Shown here one piece after another: positions 34,770 to 51,899 of a DNA stretch of 64,000 nucleotides. The stretch's first letter is position 1. Every line of letters begins with the position of its first letter. The position numbers were made by a program, and so were the translations under genes. The notes under the pieces were generated by a model. It worked only from the letters and a program-made list of their open reading frames with translations, had not been told where the DNA came from and did not search any database. The stretch comes from Straminergon stramineum (taxonomy: Eukaryota > Streptophyta > Bryopsida > Hypnales > Calliergonaceae), in contig OY987268.1 in NCBI GenBank assembly GCA_963920665.1, positions 22,012,501 to 22,076,500 on the forward strand, read 5' to 3'.

Positions 34770-35779
34770 ATGGGGCTTTTAGACAAACTCTGGGACGATG
34801 TTCTGGCGGGACCTCAACCAGATCAGGGGTTGAAGAAACTGCGGAAGGAGCGCTTGGTTGCCGGTGGCTTGTCGGATGTATTCCAAGACGGTGAGTGTGC
34901 ATGTTTTGCATTTTCTTGTTAATTTCGTAGAAGGGGGACCTCTGAATGTGGTTCTTTATTCTTGAGGGAGTATGTGCTTAGATGTTTTGTAGATCTGTGA
35001 TATGTCGGTGTGTGGACGCAAGTGAAGTGGGAATAGTGTATTGTGAAGAGTAATGTAATGCGCGTCTGATTTGATCCTCTTTCTTACTTTGGCTTGTACG
35101 GGGTTTACAGAGAGCGATGATTTTGCACTGCGGATGATGAACCGTCGTAGAAGCGCAGAATTTCAGTCTGCGCAAGCGGAGGCTCGCCGTGTGACGCAGA
35201 GTATTTCGATCAAGAAGCCGCCCATGCTGCGCCCCTTGGACACCGACTCTCCGGCGAATTCTCCCGGAAGCTACGGATCTAGTCCCCCGGCATCGCCTTC
35301 GTTGGCCTCTCCGTCTCCCAGCAGTAAGTTCTACACCAAGAATGCACTGTTGTAGACTTCACGAGGTCGTGTCATTCGTCTCTTCTTTTTGGGTGGAGTG
35401 CTGTTCCTAAGTCACAAGTTGTATGTTCTATGTAGAGAATGTCCCGGAGATGCACTTTTGAGAGGGTTGTCACCTGAAGAGCGCCTTCTCTTTCTTGGTT
35501 GATTTTCTTGTTTCACATGGACACAACGCTGTGATGAATTAGGACATGCGTCAGGATCATTTTTCGATGGTGTTGTCCTCTATGGACTGCTGCATTGCAT
35601 GGGATTTTTAGTGATGCTTGTGCTTCCGTAAACATTCTTGTTTCGGTGCAGTGTTTCGGGAGAAGGACAGGAGGTGGCGTAGTGTTTTTCATCCTGACGG
35701 GAGAGAGATATCACGAAGCTGCTCTGCTAAGTTTGAGAACGTACCACCGCCCACTTCACCCACAGTGTATGACTGGTAA
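34770..35779 (+). CDS. DRM1-like: Dormancy/auxin-associated (DRM1/ARP) family protein
   Basis: Small plant-specific protein of the auxin-repressed/dormancy-associated family; molecular function unknown, expression usually linked to dormancy, sugar and hormone status. Exons: 34770-34890, 35111-35323, 35652-35779; all introns GT-AG. Product 153 aa. The N-terminus MGLLDKLWDDVLAGPQPDQG, then LKKLRK, is the family signature. A Pro/Ser-rich middle (SPANSPGSYGSSPPASPS) follows, then the WRSVFHP block and the C-terminal SPTVYDW. Flowering-plant members continue for about ten residues after YDW; here TGG is followed at once by TAA. That stop overlaps a strong donor (CTG|GTAAGT at 35775/35776), so a further exon may exist that I could not identify. 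The insert FALRMMNRRRSAEFQSAQAE has no counterpart that I recall in flowering-plant members. Start chosen because the ATG begins the conserved block; upstream minus-strand frames are shadows. Confidence 0.85.
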
Positions 35780-35853
35780 GTAATGGTACATGCATGCATC
35801 GGATTTCCTGAAGTTTTTTTCGTCCACATGGGGGATAATTTTATGATGAATAA

Positions 35854-35909
35854 GTTACATGTCCACTGCCTTAGGTTACATGTCCACTGCCGTAGGCTGC
35901 ATGTCTCAC
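35854..35909 (+). repeat. Short tandem repeat downstream of DRM1 exon 3
   Basis: GTTACATGTCCACTGCC is repeated with a 21-bp period (35854, 35875) and a third degenerate copy at about 35896. It lies in the 3' UTR or a terminal intron of DRM1. Confidence 0.7.
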
Positions 35910-37373
35910 ATGTGTTTCTGATGTATGATGTACAATTTCTTGCGCAGGGTGGTGATTTCTGCTTTAGATCGCTGAATGTTGCCAGATCTGCTGCTTTTGG
36001 TTCGACTTGGTCATAGATGGAGGTCGCTTTTTTATGACCTTTTGACCTTCGAGAACTGCGGACTTATGAGTGTGTTCTAAAGAAGACTGGTGTTTCTAGT
36101 AAGTGTTGTGATCAGCGTCATCAAAAGGGAGATGGGAGTTACGTGACGTTGTTCGCATCGGCAAAAGCGAGGTGCAAGCTTTGTGTTACAAACTTGGTGG
36201 GGCAGTGGTGCTAATAGAAGAGGCCTGTCCCTCACCCGCTGATGTAGTACTTATGTAAGTGGTCAGAGAGGTAACAGTAGGATAGCATATCTCAGTACCG
36301 GTTCTGAGGAGTCTTAGGAGACGTTTTTCTATTGCACCTTGCATCTCGTGAGCAGGCATGTCACGAGAATCTTGACCGATAAGTGTTCTCTGTCGTCTTT
36401 TGAGACGGGAACATGAAAAGTTCAGATGATGATGAAATTGGTAGGGAGAGAGTGGGCATCCAGATCCATGTGCATGGGTTATAGAGTGAGGATGCTGATG
36501 GAGTTATAGCCTGCAGCAGATTGGGCCTGGGTGGTGTTAAATCTATGATGGGTGTGGGAGGGTGCACATATTTTGTATAGTGCTGGGTGAGGTCCTTGAA
36601 ATTGCTCAAGGTTGGCTGTCAGTGCAGTCGACGTATTTTGCAGGAAATAGGCATCGCGAGGCTTTTGTATATTGATTATTGATTCCTAGGGAGCTTCCGT
36701 AAAGGAGGTTAGTTTGCAGTGGCAGCAGACGTTGTAGACGACGATCTGTACTATCCCAGCTTTGATTGACGGGTGGAGAACTGGAGATTAGAAGGAAGGC
36801 AGGTTCTTGCGTTTAGGTTGGATTTTAGAATCTTCCATATATATACATATGTATCAATTGTTATTTAATATGAGAATCTGTGATTAGAGTGTTAAAAATA
36901 TTCACTTCGGTACAGTTTTTCCTTTGTCTTTGTTTTCAGGGTGATTCAAGTTCTGCTTCACATGTGCTGTAATACTGTAGTGGGTTGCAACTTGCAGACC
37001 TTGTTGCAATGGGGTGTTGGAAACGAATGTGCTTGGATCTTACTAAGGCATTGACTCATCACAACATTCAGCTTCATCGCATCAATATAGAAAATTATGA
37101 GCATCCCAAGGAGCACTTCAGCACTTTAACTGCTTGACACTTTTTCATCCTGCAATTATCTTACTGTGGTTTACACTGCAATTGACATCATGTCTTACAT
37201 TTTGGTGTAACTTCTTACTTGTTGCAACTTTTTTATCTAAGCCCAGAGCATCGCCTCTGTGGGTCATGCTTCGTCCACGCCAAAAGCCATATGGTGTCCT
37301 GCTTAACATGCTCAGTGAAAAGCCAAACCTCTTGAAATCAACATAATATTCTTTGCCTTTACTAATTTTGCTC

Positions 37374-37576
37374 TTTATAGTGAACGACGACCAAGAAGTG
37401 AAACGGGAAAAACTGACCATGCTCCGCAAGCTGAAGAGTCCGAGCTTTTTTTCTTGAGCCCGGTTGAAAAAGTCCCCGTGCCGTGACCATGGTGGATTTC
37501 GAATCTCTGCCTCCCCGTTCTCTGCCATCCCGGGCTCATTTGGAGAGCTGTGGTGGTGATGCTCTTTCATGGTCAT
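37374..37576. other. GC-richer patch downstream of DRM1, coding status unclear
   Basis: After an acceptor-like TTTATAG at 37374-37380 the plus strand reads VNDDQEVKREKLTMLRKLKS in one frame before a stop at about 37455, a coding-like composition. Joining the DRM1 donor at 35775 would use another frame and end at PVEKVPVP. The minus strand has a 143-aa frame (37145-37576) with no recognised domain. It may be a terminal DRM1 exon, a separate small gene or UTR. Confidence 0.3.
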
Positions 37577-38306
37577 CTAATTTACGACCCTTTTGGAAGA
37601 CGTCATGTGTAGTCTTACCTTATGTGAAGTTATGAGTTGATGATAACTGTGGGAATAGTGATAGTAATGAATGAATTTAATCCTGGAAGACGTTTTGTGG
37701 CCTTTTGGGTGGTCAAACAGGCCTGCGGGTTTGTGGCATATTACATGAACAACAACGAGAAACATAGATTTTCATCCGTTTTCGTCTTTATCCGACCTTT
37801 AGTTCCATCCTTTTGAACCTAGTCCTGTCATGTACTGTTGGGTCAAGGAATGTCAGCCGCCTCCTCCCAATAACTTGCTTATTCCCTAGCTGTGTTTCCT
37901 CGTCACAGCAGTGTCTTCTTGCTTCTTGTCATCTCGCTCATAATCGGTGTAAGTTAAGCTCGTTGCCCTCCTGTGCTTCGTTGTTAAGTTAGCTTCTGCA
38001 AGGCTCTTGCAAGACTCCTGCACATTCTCTTGGTACCCTTGTAAACTCATACGTATTTGTATTTTTCTTGAAATGTTTGCTGGTGGCGCTTTCAAAAGTT
38101 GTATCAATATTGCAATGTAAGAACTTCTGCTGAATATTGTGGAGCAAGGCCGGTATGTTTTACAAATCTGGTTTTCTCTAGCTTAATCTCAAGGAGTTCT
38201 TTAACATGATCTCATAAACTTAGATTTACCAAGGAAAAATAATCATGTTGGAGAACTTAATGTTGTCTATACAAAGGAATGAAATTGTGGATAAGATTTA
38301 CCGTAC

Positions 38307-38465
38307 TTGAAGGTCTGATTCGGCACTCAGCCGAAATTCAATTTCCATGTCAGATGCTCAAGGGTCCACATCACTTCACACCAGTCACAAGGTTGAAGGC
38401 ATGTGCTACTTTTTTTTTCACGAAAATCACATAATTTCTACCAAATCTGACCTACACGTAGGGTA
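38307..38465 (+). repeat. Dispersed repeat P, copy 2
   Basis: Paralogue of 1760-1925 (TTTCCATGTCAGATGCTC, TCACTTCACACC, then ATGTGCTACTTTTT). Open frames are broken here, which argues against coding. Confidence 0.5.
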
Positions 38466-38659
38466 GAAGGAAAACCCGACATGGGGAATAGCAAGCATTA
38501 ATGCTTTCCAGAGTAGAGGTGCTATAAATGTCCCTTTTTTTTTTGTCCCTTTTTTGAACAAACTTGTTTCAAAAAACAAAAACAAAAACTGTCCCTTTCA
38601 CGGTTGATTCAAAATTTTGCAGGAGTTGTATTGTTCACAACAGTATCCAATGAATTTTA

Positions 38660-40330
38660 CATGCTAAACTATTGGAAAGGTGTATGTAAGATATAGATAT
38701 AGGTATTACTTACTCACTACAAAAGTACAAATTAATGAGCATCAGTTCTCAATCTCTTTGCATAGCTATTCTCACTTTCTCTTGTATAACAAATTTAAAA
38801 TTTTTTTTTTTCTCATAGAAAATATTTTTGTCCACATAGAAAGATTTGATTCATTCTATTTGGACTAGCGATTAGAAAGTTACAAACAATCTTGTTTTGG
38901 GGGCAATTTAACCCCTAAATGTTTTCAACTATGTTTTCACCAAAAATGCTCCAAAACTGTCATTTCTAGAACAAGTACCAAATTTTTGGAAAAAAACATT
39001 TTTGGAAACATGTAACCGTAAGATCTTGTACGAAACTTATTTGAGAAGATGTGGAAAAATTTTCAGAATTTTCCACCGTGTAGATTGTAAGATATTAGCG
39101 TTTTAATTAGCAAAAATCCTTTTTCTGGCCCTGTGAAAAAACGGGCAGCTGCACTTCACAAGGCCACATTTGTATGAAAAAAATTCCAAAATGGTGGTTA
39201 CTCTTTGGATTCATTCTTCAAGGCAAGTTGGCTACATGCTTGAAAAAATTTAAATCATTTGAAATTGTACAACATATAGGAAAAAGAAAGTAAGTACAAA
39301 GAAGTAGAGAATGATTCAAAATACTAAATTGTGAAGAATTTTGTTATGGAATTGAAAAATTCCAATCCCAATGGTTGTAATGTTTTACTAAAAAATCCAC
39401 ACCCTATGATTTTATTTTTTTCAAAAAATATTGAAAATTGAGTGAAATAAAGGACTTCAAAGTTTATTTTAGAGTAGAGAATCCGGAACTGCTTGCAAAC
39501 TAAAACGCCTCATAACTTTCATCTCATAAATCAAAATGGAATGATTCAAAGCTTTCCATGTACATATAAATCTAGAAAACCAATTTCAAATTTTTATTTC
39601 TTAAAAAAGTATTTTTTTAAGAATTTTTTGGGCTGCCCGAAGAGCAATGAAAATTACATATCATGCAATAACTTTTTAACCATGAAGTCAAAAGTTATGA
39701 AAATTGTTGGGCCTTAAAGATACTCCTTGGGCACATGTTGTGTGAAAATTTCAAAGAAAAATAAGAAAAACTCCATTCGTAGTGAGCTGCCCAAAATCGC
39801 TATGTTGCCAAAAAACGCAGTCTGGGCATTTAGGGGTTAAGCATCTTCTTGAAAAAATAACTTATAGGATTCATTTTTTAAATCAATTTTTACAATATTT
39901 CACAAGAAGTTCTACAAGGTTTAATTTGCTTGCTAGAACAATCTCACCATTGGGATTATGGTGGTCCAATTCCATCTCAAAGCTATCAATGATTTAGTTT
40001 TTCTTCAATTTCATATCTACTTCTACTTGAGAATTTTTTAAAGAATGAAAATCAAGTTATTAAAGAAAATTCCTATTCTTTCAACTCAATTCAACATAAA
40101 TTTTTTTAATTCAATATTGCCAGTGCAAATTTTTTATTCAAAGCCTTAAAATCTAGGTAGGCAAGTTGCCAAAAAAACGGTTTTCTTCAATTGAAATGCA
40201 AATATCTTGCAATCTTTGAGGTCAAAGTTTATGAAATTTCTTTTACACATGTATATACTATTCTAGTGCAAAATCTTATAGTTAGATATGCAAAAAATTA
40301 TCCTTTTTGGTATAATATGAATCATCTTTT
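38660..40330 (-). repeat. Older C-like element hosting C8
   Basis: Both flanks of C8 match, in reverse, adjacent parts of C1. The left flank (complement GTTTGTAACTTTCTAATC) corresponds to C1 at about 6296-6345. The right flank (complement TTATTTTTTCAAGAAGATGC) corresponds to C1 at about 6250-6275. Outer ends could not be fixed. Confidence 0.6.
38908..39840. mobile_element. TTAA element C8, nested
   Basis: 933 bp. Left end TTAACCCCTAAATGTTTTC, right end GGGCATTTAGGGGTTAA. The host, read in reverse, goes GAAGATGC-TTAA-ATTGCCC across the insertion; C1 has GAAGATGC-TTAG-ATTGACC at the same place. This shows a clean 4-bp TTAA duplication. Frames at 39493-39717 and 39782-39997 are chance. Confidence 0.85.
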
Positions 40331-41573
40331 TGTAAAAAAAAAAATCACCCATGCTTGCCAAATACAACCCATAAATAGTGGAGTGACCACTCATCAACAA
40401 GAATAATGAATAAAACAACGAATCTTAGTGTGAAAAGTGTTTTGAAGGGCCATTCCTTGACACACTAGGATTTGAGTGTCAAAAGAATATTGTGAGGGGC
40501 CTACAATATGTTTTCATCCACATTTGAAGAGTGTCATACCTCTAGCATGTAAGATCATCTCCACTCGTCCATGTCAAAATAGTCATACCAATCCGTGAAT
40601 GTTGTGTATCAAGAAGTTTTTTTTTTGGTTTTAGACAAATGATTATGTAACCTTTTATTCAAGAAGGTTTTGCATTTCCTAGCTCCTTCATTTTGGGGAT
40701 TTTAATTGAATGAGGCCAATTATAAGAATGCAATTTTGAATATGTCATTTTTGTATGCAATATTTGAATGTGCTAGCTTTGCATGATGGGTAAAATGAGA
40801 TTTTGGAAACATTGTGGCAACAATGTATAGGTCCATGATGACAGTCTGGCATTTTTTAACACATTTATCCCTTTTTTCTATAGGCTAGAAATTGCCCATT
40901 TTTTTGGAGGCAATTGGGCATTAAATTGCCTAAAAATAACACTAGTATCAAGGGAGAAAAAGAATGCCTTGCCTAGTTATCAGCCCTCCACCAAGAGACT
41001 TCAATTTTTCAAATTTCAATGCAATATTTCAAATACCTATGTTGAACCATGTCATGCTTGACTAGAACACTCTAGGGCTTTTTTTTGGGACTAGTGTCCC
41101 TTGTATTGGCTTCATTGCATAAGCCAGATTTTGGAGGGATAGATTCACATTGGTTAGATTCTGACAGATTTGACAAAATTTTGCCAAAAGAAAACCCCCT
41201 TCATCACTCATATTTGGGGCATTTTTGATTGGTTGGAATCGAGGTTGGTCTCTGCAACTAACATCGAAAACGGCTCTCTTGCTTAGACGAGGCATGCATC
41301 AAACATGAGAGGACCTAGCACCTTACAATGTAACAAACAATTTTTGGAGAGGCTGCCTGCAAAAAGAAAAAAAGAAGAAAGAAGCTGAAATTGATCAACT
41401 CAGTGGTGGGACTCTTGAAGAAGCCCAGAAACACCAATTGAAACCATTTGACAGGGCAGTATGGTGTGCCCCAGTGGAGATGCTCTAAGGGAGACCATGC
41501 TTTAATAAGAAACTACTCTCAATAAACCTCCTATAACTTACTACAAAAGTTATAATTTCCTTGCCTTGAAGAT
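40331..41573. other. Intergenic DNA, no gene; possible hAT-like MITE
   Basis: AAGATCATCTCCACTCG near 40551 and CAGTGGAGATGCTCTAA near 41470 are partly complementary and resemble the GAGCATCTCCA ends of plant hAT-type MITEs. No 8-bp target duplication is seen. The small minus-strand frame at 41062-41295 has no family features. Confidence 0.3.
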
Positions 41574-41689
41574 ATGTTCGTACTTGGTGTTAGGAGTGAT
41601 GTTTGCAATGTGAATCTGGTCCAGAAATAGGTCTAAATTCATTCTTAAGATCTTCAGTAGCAACACTCTTTAACACCAAATGTGAGCAT
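41574..41689. mobile_element. MITE I2, 116 bp
   Basis: Left end ATGTTCGTACTTGGTGTTAG, right end CACCAAATGTGAGCAT. Same length and internal sequence as I1 (13063-13178). Confidence 0.65.
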
Positions 41690-41704
41690 ACCTTTTAAGC
41701 TTAC

Positions 41705-41900
41705 AATCCAAGCTCTCGCGAGTGGTTGTGTCCTCCGTCCCAAGCTGCCACTGACTGCATCCAGAGAAAGCGAAAGAGCAGGCGAAGCTGCTTCAGCTGT
41801 GCCACAGGAGTTCCAGGAAGAAGAAGTTATGTTCTTTACTTCGTTGCCAGGAGAGGTTTGATGGTGCAGACCAGTCCTTTTTTTTTGGCACCATGGGGCC
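41705..41900. other. GC-rich patch of unknown origin
   Basis: A short GC-rich island inside AT-rich DNA, open in several frames on both strands. No recognisable protein. Possibly a captured gene fragment. Confidence 0.3.
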
Positions 41901-42710
41901 AGATTGCACCATTTCAAAATAAATGTCTCGATTTCGCCAGATAAAAGTAATCTTTTTTCGCCAAAAAAATTCCATTTCTATGAAAAATGTGGATGAAATC
42001 GCCAAATTTGGATGAAAAAGTGTGAATATGATTGAAAAGTGTTTTTTGCTCCAAAAGATGGATGAATGTAGAAATACGATGCTTCACTAAATTTTAAGTG
42101 ATCGCCATCCTGTCACTTTCTCAAAAAAGTAAAAAAAAAGGTTTGGTGTAGATAGATGGTTCGAAAGTTGTAGAAATCTGAACTTATAACCAGAAGCCAG
42201 CCTTCCAGGGTAATGTACTGTATTGTACCACGGTACATGCACCTAAGTTGAAGTGGCAGCCAGGAGCACAAAATCCATGACCACCAGGAAACAGCAATGA
42301 AAGATCTTAGTGACCAAGGATCTCCACTCCTAGCTTAAAAGGTGACCAACCATTAGGGGAGAATTGAACTCAAGAAGGAGCCGGTTCATAGAGCAAAAAA
42401 TTGGGTGGAAAAGAGCCTTCTCAATTCACTAATTGGGCCAAAATTTGCATGATGGGCTCAAATATATGTCATGATTATCTAACCCATCTCTACAATTTCA
42501 TCTCCTCTACCCAATCCATCTCCAAGATTTCTTAATTTAGTGATGGAGGATGGCTAGCACACGCCTCCGACAAATTTCCACATGCCAAGTGGCCACTGAG
42601 GTGATAGTAATGATGATGTGGACAAAATCATACTCTCCACAATTAGTACTAAAATTAGTAAGAAATCTCAAAGCCTTTCAATGGGATCATTTTTTCCCTA
42701 ATGTAAGTTA

Positions 42711-43196
42711 GCCATGCTGGTATACCCCCAAATTGCACCCTACCTAAAATTGTTGAACATCATCACTTTATGTACATCTTCATAATCAATATGTACACAT
42801 GTGGAAGAAACTGTTGGAGAAACATCTACCAAAAAAACTTTAGCTTGGTTTGAGATGACCCTAAACTAGTGGATGATGGTGAAAAGGTACCCAAACCAAA
42901 TGGCGTGGTTGCGGGTTTGATACATGGTGGTAACAAGTTAGTTTATTTGGCATGAAATCAGCCTCTCTATCCGATGGAAACCTTCAAAGTGTGTTGTTCA
43001 ACATGCTTGTGTCAAAAATAAATAAAAATTTCAACCCTTTGTAATTTTAGCATATGGGATCCAAATGTTGCGTTAGTTCTATGGTTGGAACCTCTTTTCT
43101 TTGGCCATTAAAAAAGTCAATAAACATTTTACTAGTCCAATAATAGTAACTACTAGACACAATAGCTTTAGGGGCAGATTTTGGGGGTACCCGCCT
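42711..43196. mobile_element. MITE L1, AGG-type, weak left end
   Basis: Right end GGGGGTACCCGCCT followed by TA. Left end is degenerate but contains GGTATACCCCCAAATTGC, complementary to the right sub-terminal region. Related to L2. Confidence 0.4.
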
Positions 43197-43442
43197 TAAG
43201 TGCATTTTTGCTTGTTGAATTTTCACCAACATCTAGGTAGCTAACCTGGTTTTGGTTTTGGTTACAAGTTATGAGTATCTTAGAAGGAAGGAGATAAAAT
43301 TGGATGAAATCATCAAATATAGATTCGAGAAAGAAAAGGTTTGCCAATTTATGGACAAAGACCAACAATTTTGAGATGATAGAATGGATCAAAGTATATA
43401 GGAGATGAATGGATGAATACAATTGGATTATTTTTCTAGCTT

Positions 43443-44403
43443 GCTTGCATTTTAGGGGGCATATTACATGAAATGATTAATTAAGCCATTTGAATTAAAA
43501 TAGGAGTATAGTAAAGTAATTGTTGTAATTGTGACCAAAAGTATTTCTAAAATTGGTTACCATAGACTCTTGCCTAAAATGTACAAACAATATTTATAAG
43601 AGTTTAGGGTTTGATTTGGAGTTCATCTATTTTCAACAATTTAAAAATTCAAATTCAAACATTGTCCCAAAATGTTTACTAAGAGGATTTTGAATTTGTC
43701 TTTCAACTTTCAACAAGAATCAATAAAAGCTTAGATAGTTTTTAATAATAGGAGCCATACACAATTGATTCTTTGATCATTTTTAGGTAGTGTTAATTTA
43801 GATAAAGAATTTTACTAATCTTACTCATTGGTGGATCAATCTTGAAAACAAGTGTAAGGCTTTAATTTATCAACTGCACTAGAGGAAATGCCCACCTTAC
43901 ATAACATTATTGACTAATAGTAAACACATCTATTCTAACTTCAAGAGTGTCCAAGTATCTAAAAATAATGTTCTATAAAAAATGAATGGCCTAATTTCCT
44001 AGTTATTACAAAAGATGATTCATTGCTTTGAGTCTATACTCCAAAATCTTCAAAACATGTCATGGACCCCATGTTATACAATGTTATGTATCAATCCTAT
44101 TTGCCTTTTATGTCATAGACTATTCACACTTGATTTGGACCTTTTCACATTGCATTTAAATTTATATAAAACAAGAGACTAACAAGATTTGGACTCTTTC
44201 TAAAAATATAATCATAAATATTATTATTTTGGAATATTTTCAAAATGATTGAAATGCATATTTGAATTATATTTTGAACTTATTGGATATTAACATAGTT
44301 ACATTATGGTTTCAAATACACAATTCAAATTTCCAAAATTCGAAAGAATATTTGGGCATTTGAAGCTGTATTGTTTTATATTATAACCAATAAAGTTCTT
44401 TCA
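43443..44403. other. AT-rich intergenic DNA, no gene
   Basis: No coding signal and no clear repeat boundary. Confidence 0.5.
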
Positions 44404-45255
44404 TGTTTAAAGGCCCCAAATTGCTTCAAAATCTTCATTTAAAATTATTTTTTTTTTTGTCAAATCCAACCTTAAGATCCTTTAGTGAATTGTTAGAGTA
44501 CACCCTCCTAAAATTTTAGATATAAAAACCTTACCAATTGCAAGATCATGATGTTTAAATTTTAAAAAGTAGTATCCTCAATTCTTCTCAAATGGTTAGA
44601 TTTCATCTTTCAAAATTTTCTTCCAAAAATGAGTAGATCCTACAACTTGCAACTCTCCGTTATATGTTGAAGAAATAATTTGGGAATACATATAATTTAA
44701 AAATAAATAAATAATTATATTCATGCTTGAAAAAATAGTAAGTAGAAAGAAGTAGAGAATGATTTAAAATACTAAATTGTTAAGAAGTTAGTTATAGAAT
44801 TGAAAAATGCCAATTCCAATGATTGTAATAATATTGTAATAAAAAATATACATTGTATGATTTCCCCCCCCAAAAAAAATATTGAAAATACTATTAAATA
44901 AGGGACTTCAAAGTTTATTTGAGAATACATATTCCCTAAGTGCTTGCAAACAAAAGCTCCTCAGAACTTTCATCCGATTAATCAAAATGGAATGATTCAA
45001 AGCTTTCTATACATATAAATCTAAGAACCGAATGCAAAATTTTTTTCTTGAAAAAGTGATTTTTTTAACTTTTGAGGTTGTCCAATTGAGAATAAAAATT
45101 ATAGATCATACAATAACTTTTTAACCATGTAGTCAAAAGTTATGAAAATTTTTGTGCCTAAAAGATACTCCTTTTCTACATGTTGTGTGAAAATTTCAAA
45201 GGAAAAAAATGAAAATTTCATTCTTAGAGAGTTGCCCAAATTTTTTGGAGGTTAA
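44404..45255. mobile_element. Decayed family-C element C9
   Basis: The interior aligns to C8 over a long stretch (AAGTAGAGAATGATT, ATGGAATGATTCAAAGCTTT, ACATGTTGTGTGAAAATTTC). The right end GGAGGTTAA is TTAA-bounded; the left end is only approximate. Confidence 0.5.
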
Positions 45256-45503
45256 GTTAAATTTTTGATTAAATTTTTTTCTTTTGGGCAATGTTTTGTC
45301 TAAAATATTTATTATTTTAAAAACAATATGAGCTTCATCCTTGGAAGGATGTTGAGCCTAATAGTGGCCAAAGGATGATTTTGAAGATTAATGTAGAAAT
45401 GAAAAATGCAACCATTAGTCCAAAAATGGAATCATTTTTTGGCAAAGTATATTGCTAATATTTAAGTCTTGTCTTTCTAGGATTAAACTAATAATTATGA
45501 TAG

Positions 45504-45786
45504 TTATACTAATAATGAAATTTAGTGTTGTAGTACCTATAGTGTTATTGACCCTATCGTATAACACACTAATTTTCATTTAGTTAACAATTAATATTCA
45601 TCTTGGATACTAATTTAGTGCATGGTGAACTACCTCAATACTAATTTAGTTTTTATGGTGAAAATTTAGTTGACAATTAGTGTTCATGTTGCCACACTTA
45701 GTGTTGGTAAATTAGTGTTGTTGTTGACATTTAGTGTTAGAATTTAGGATTAATGTCGCAAAAACTAAATTTCATTATTAGTGTAA
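45504..45786. mobile_element. Inverted-repeat element N upstream of RuvBL1
   Basis: ACTAATAATGAAATTTAGT (45508-45526) and its exact complement at 45764-45782 bound a 283-bp AT-rich segment rich in TTAGTGTT repeats. Its right end lies about 310 bp before the RuvBL1 ATG, where GC content rises sharply, so it abuts the promoter. Confidence 0.65.
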
Positions 45787-45833
45787 TTCTTTTGTCCGGA
45801 AAGAACAGCCATAACCCCGTTTTAGTTGGGGCG

Positions 45834-45848
45834 CCGACCTCCGGTCGG
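45834..45848. promoter_or_regulatory. CCGACC/GGTCGG palindrome in RuvBL1 promoter or leader
   Basis: Six-base arms around TCC, about 245 bp upstream of the start codon and inside the first GC-rich sequence after element N. It contains the CCGAC core known from dehydration-response elements. Regulatory role unproven. Confidence 0.3.
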
Positions 45849-46078
45849 TCCCTCCCTCTCTTGATCGGCGACTCCCTTGCTTTCCACTTTTTCTGGTCTC
45901 ATGACTTTATCGTTTTCCCCACTTAAACTTTTTCCGGGCTTGCCGTTCTCCTGCGCGCCTCCAACTAGGGCTCCTGTCCCATTTCGTTTCAAACCGCGGG
46001 ACCGTCTGTCTCTCGCTCTCTCTTGTAGCAGAGAAGGAGAATAAGGAAAATCTGGTTCTACATTGAAATTTGCATTGA

Positions 46079-51658
<5,580 letters not shown>

Positions 51659-51763
51659 TTTAGTAGTTTCCATCTGCGAGTACTGATACATCGGAATAGG
51701 TGTTTGTTTGATCTCGAATTTTTAAATGAACTGGACCAAGCTGCACCTGATAATTATCTTTAG

Positions 51764-51886
51764 GCTGGGGTAATCAAGGGTTATATTTCTGAGATAGGAC
51801 TGCTTGAGGAAGTCAACGAACGAGAACTTCAAATACGTGTTCTTCAAAGGAGAAACAGATTAGACTCTCAAGTTTTTGATGAATAG
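51764..51886 (+). other. Coding-like 40-codon frame behind RuvBL1 stop
   Basis: After an acceptor-like TTATCTTTAG the frame encodes a charged helical-looking peptide (LLEEVNERELQIRVLQ) ending in TAG. It is probably 3' UTR, but the acceptor and composition leave open an alternative terminal exon. RuvBL1 proteins do not normally carry such a tail. Confidence 0.3.
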
Positions 51887-51899
51887 CTGGAGAGACGTA

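Noticed and set aside
35071..35355. 94-aa frame taken as a separate gene
   Set aside because: It is DRM1 exon 2 read with adjoining intron sequence.
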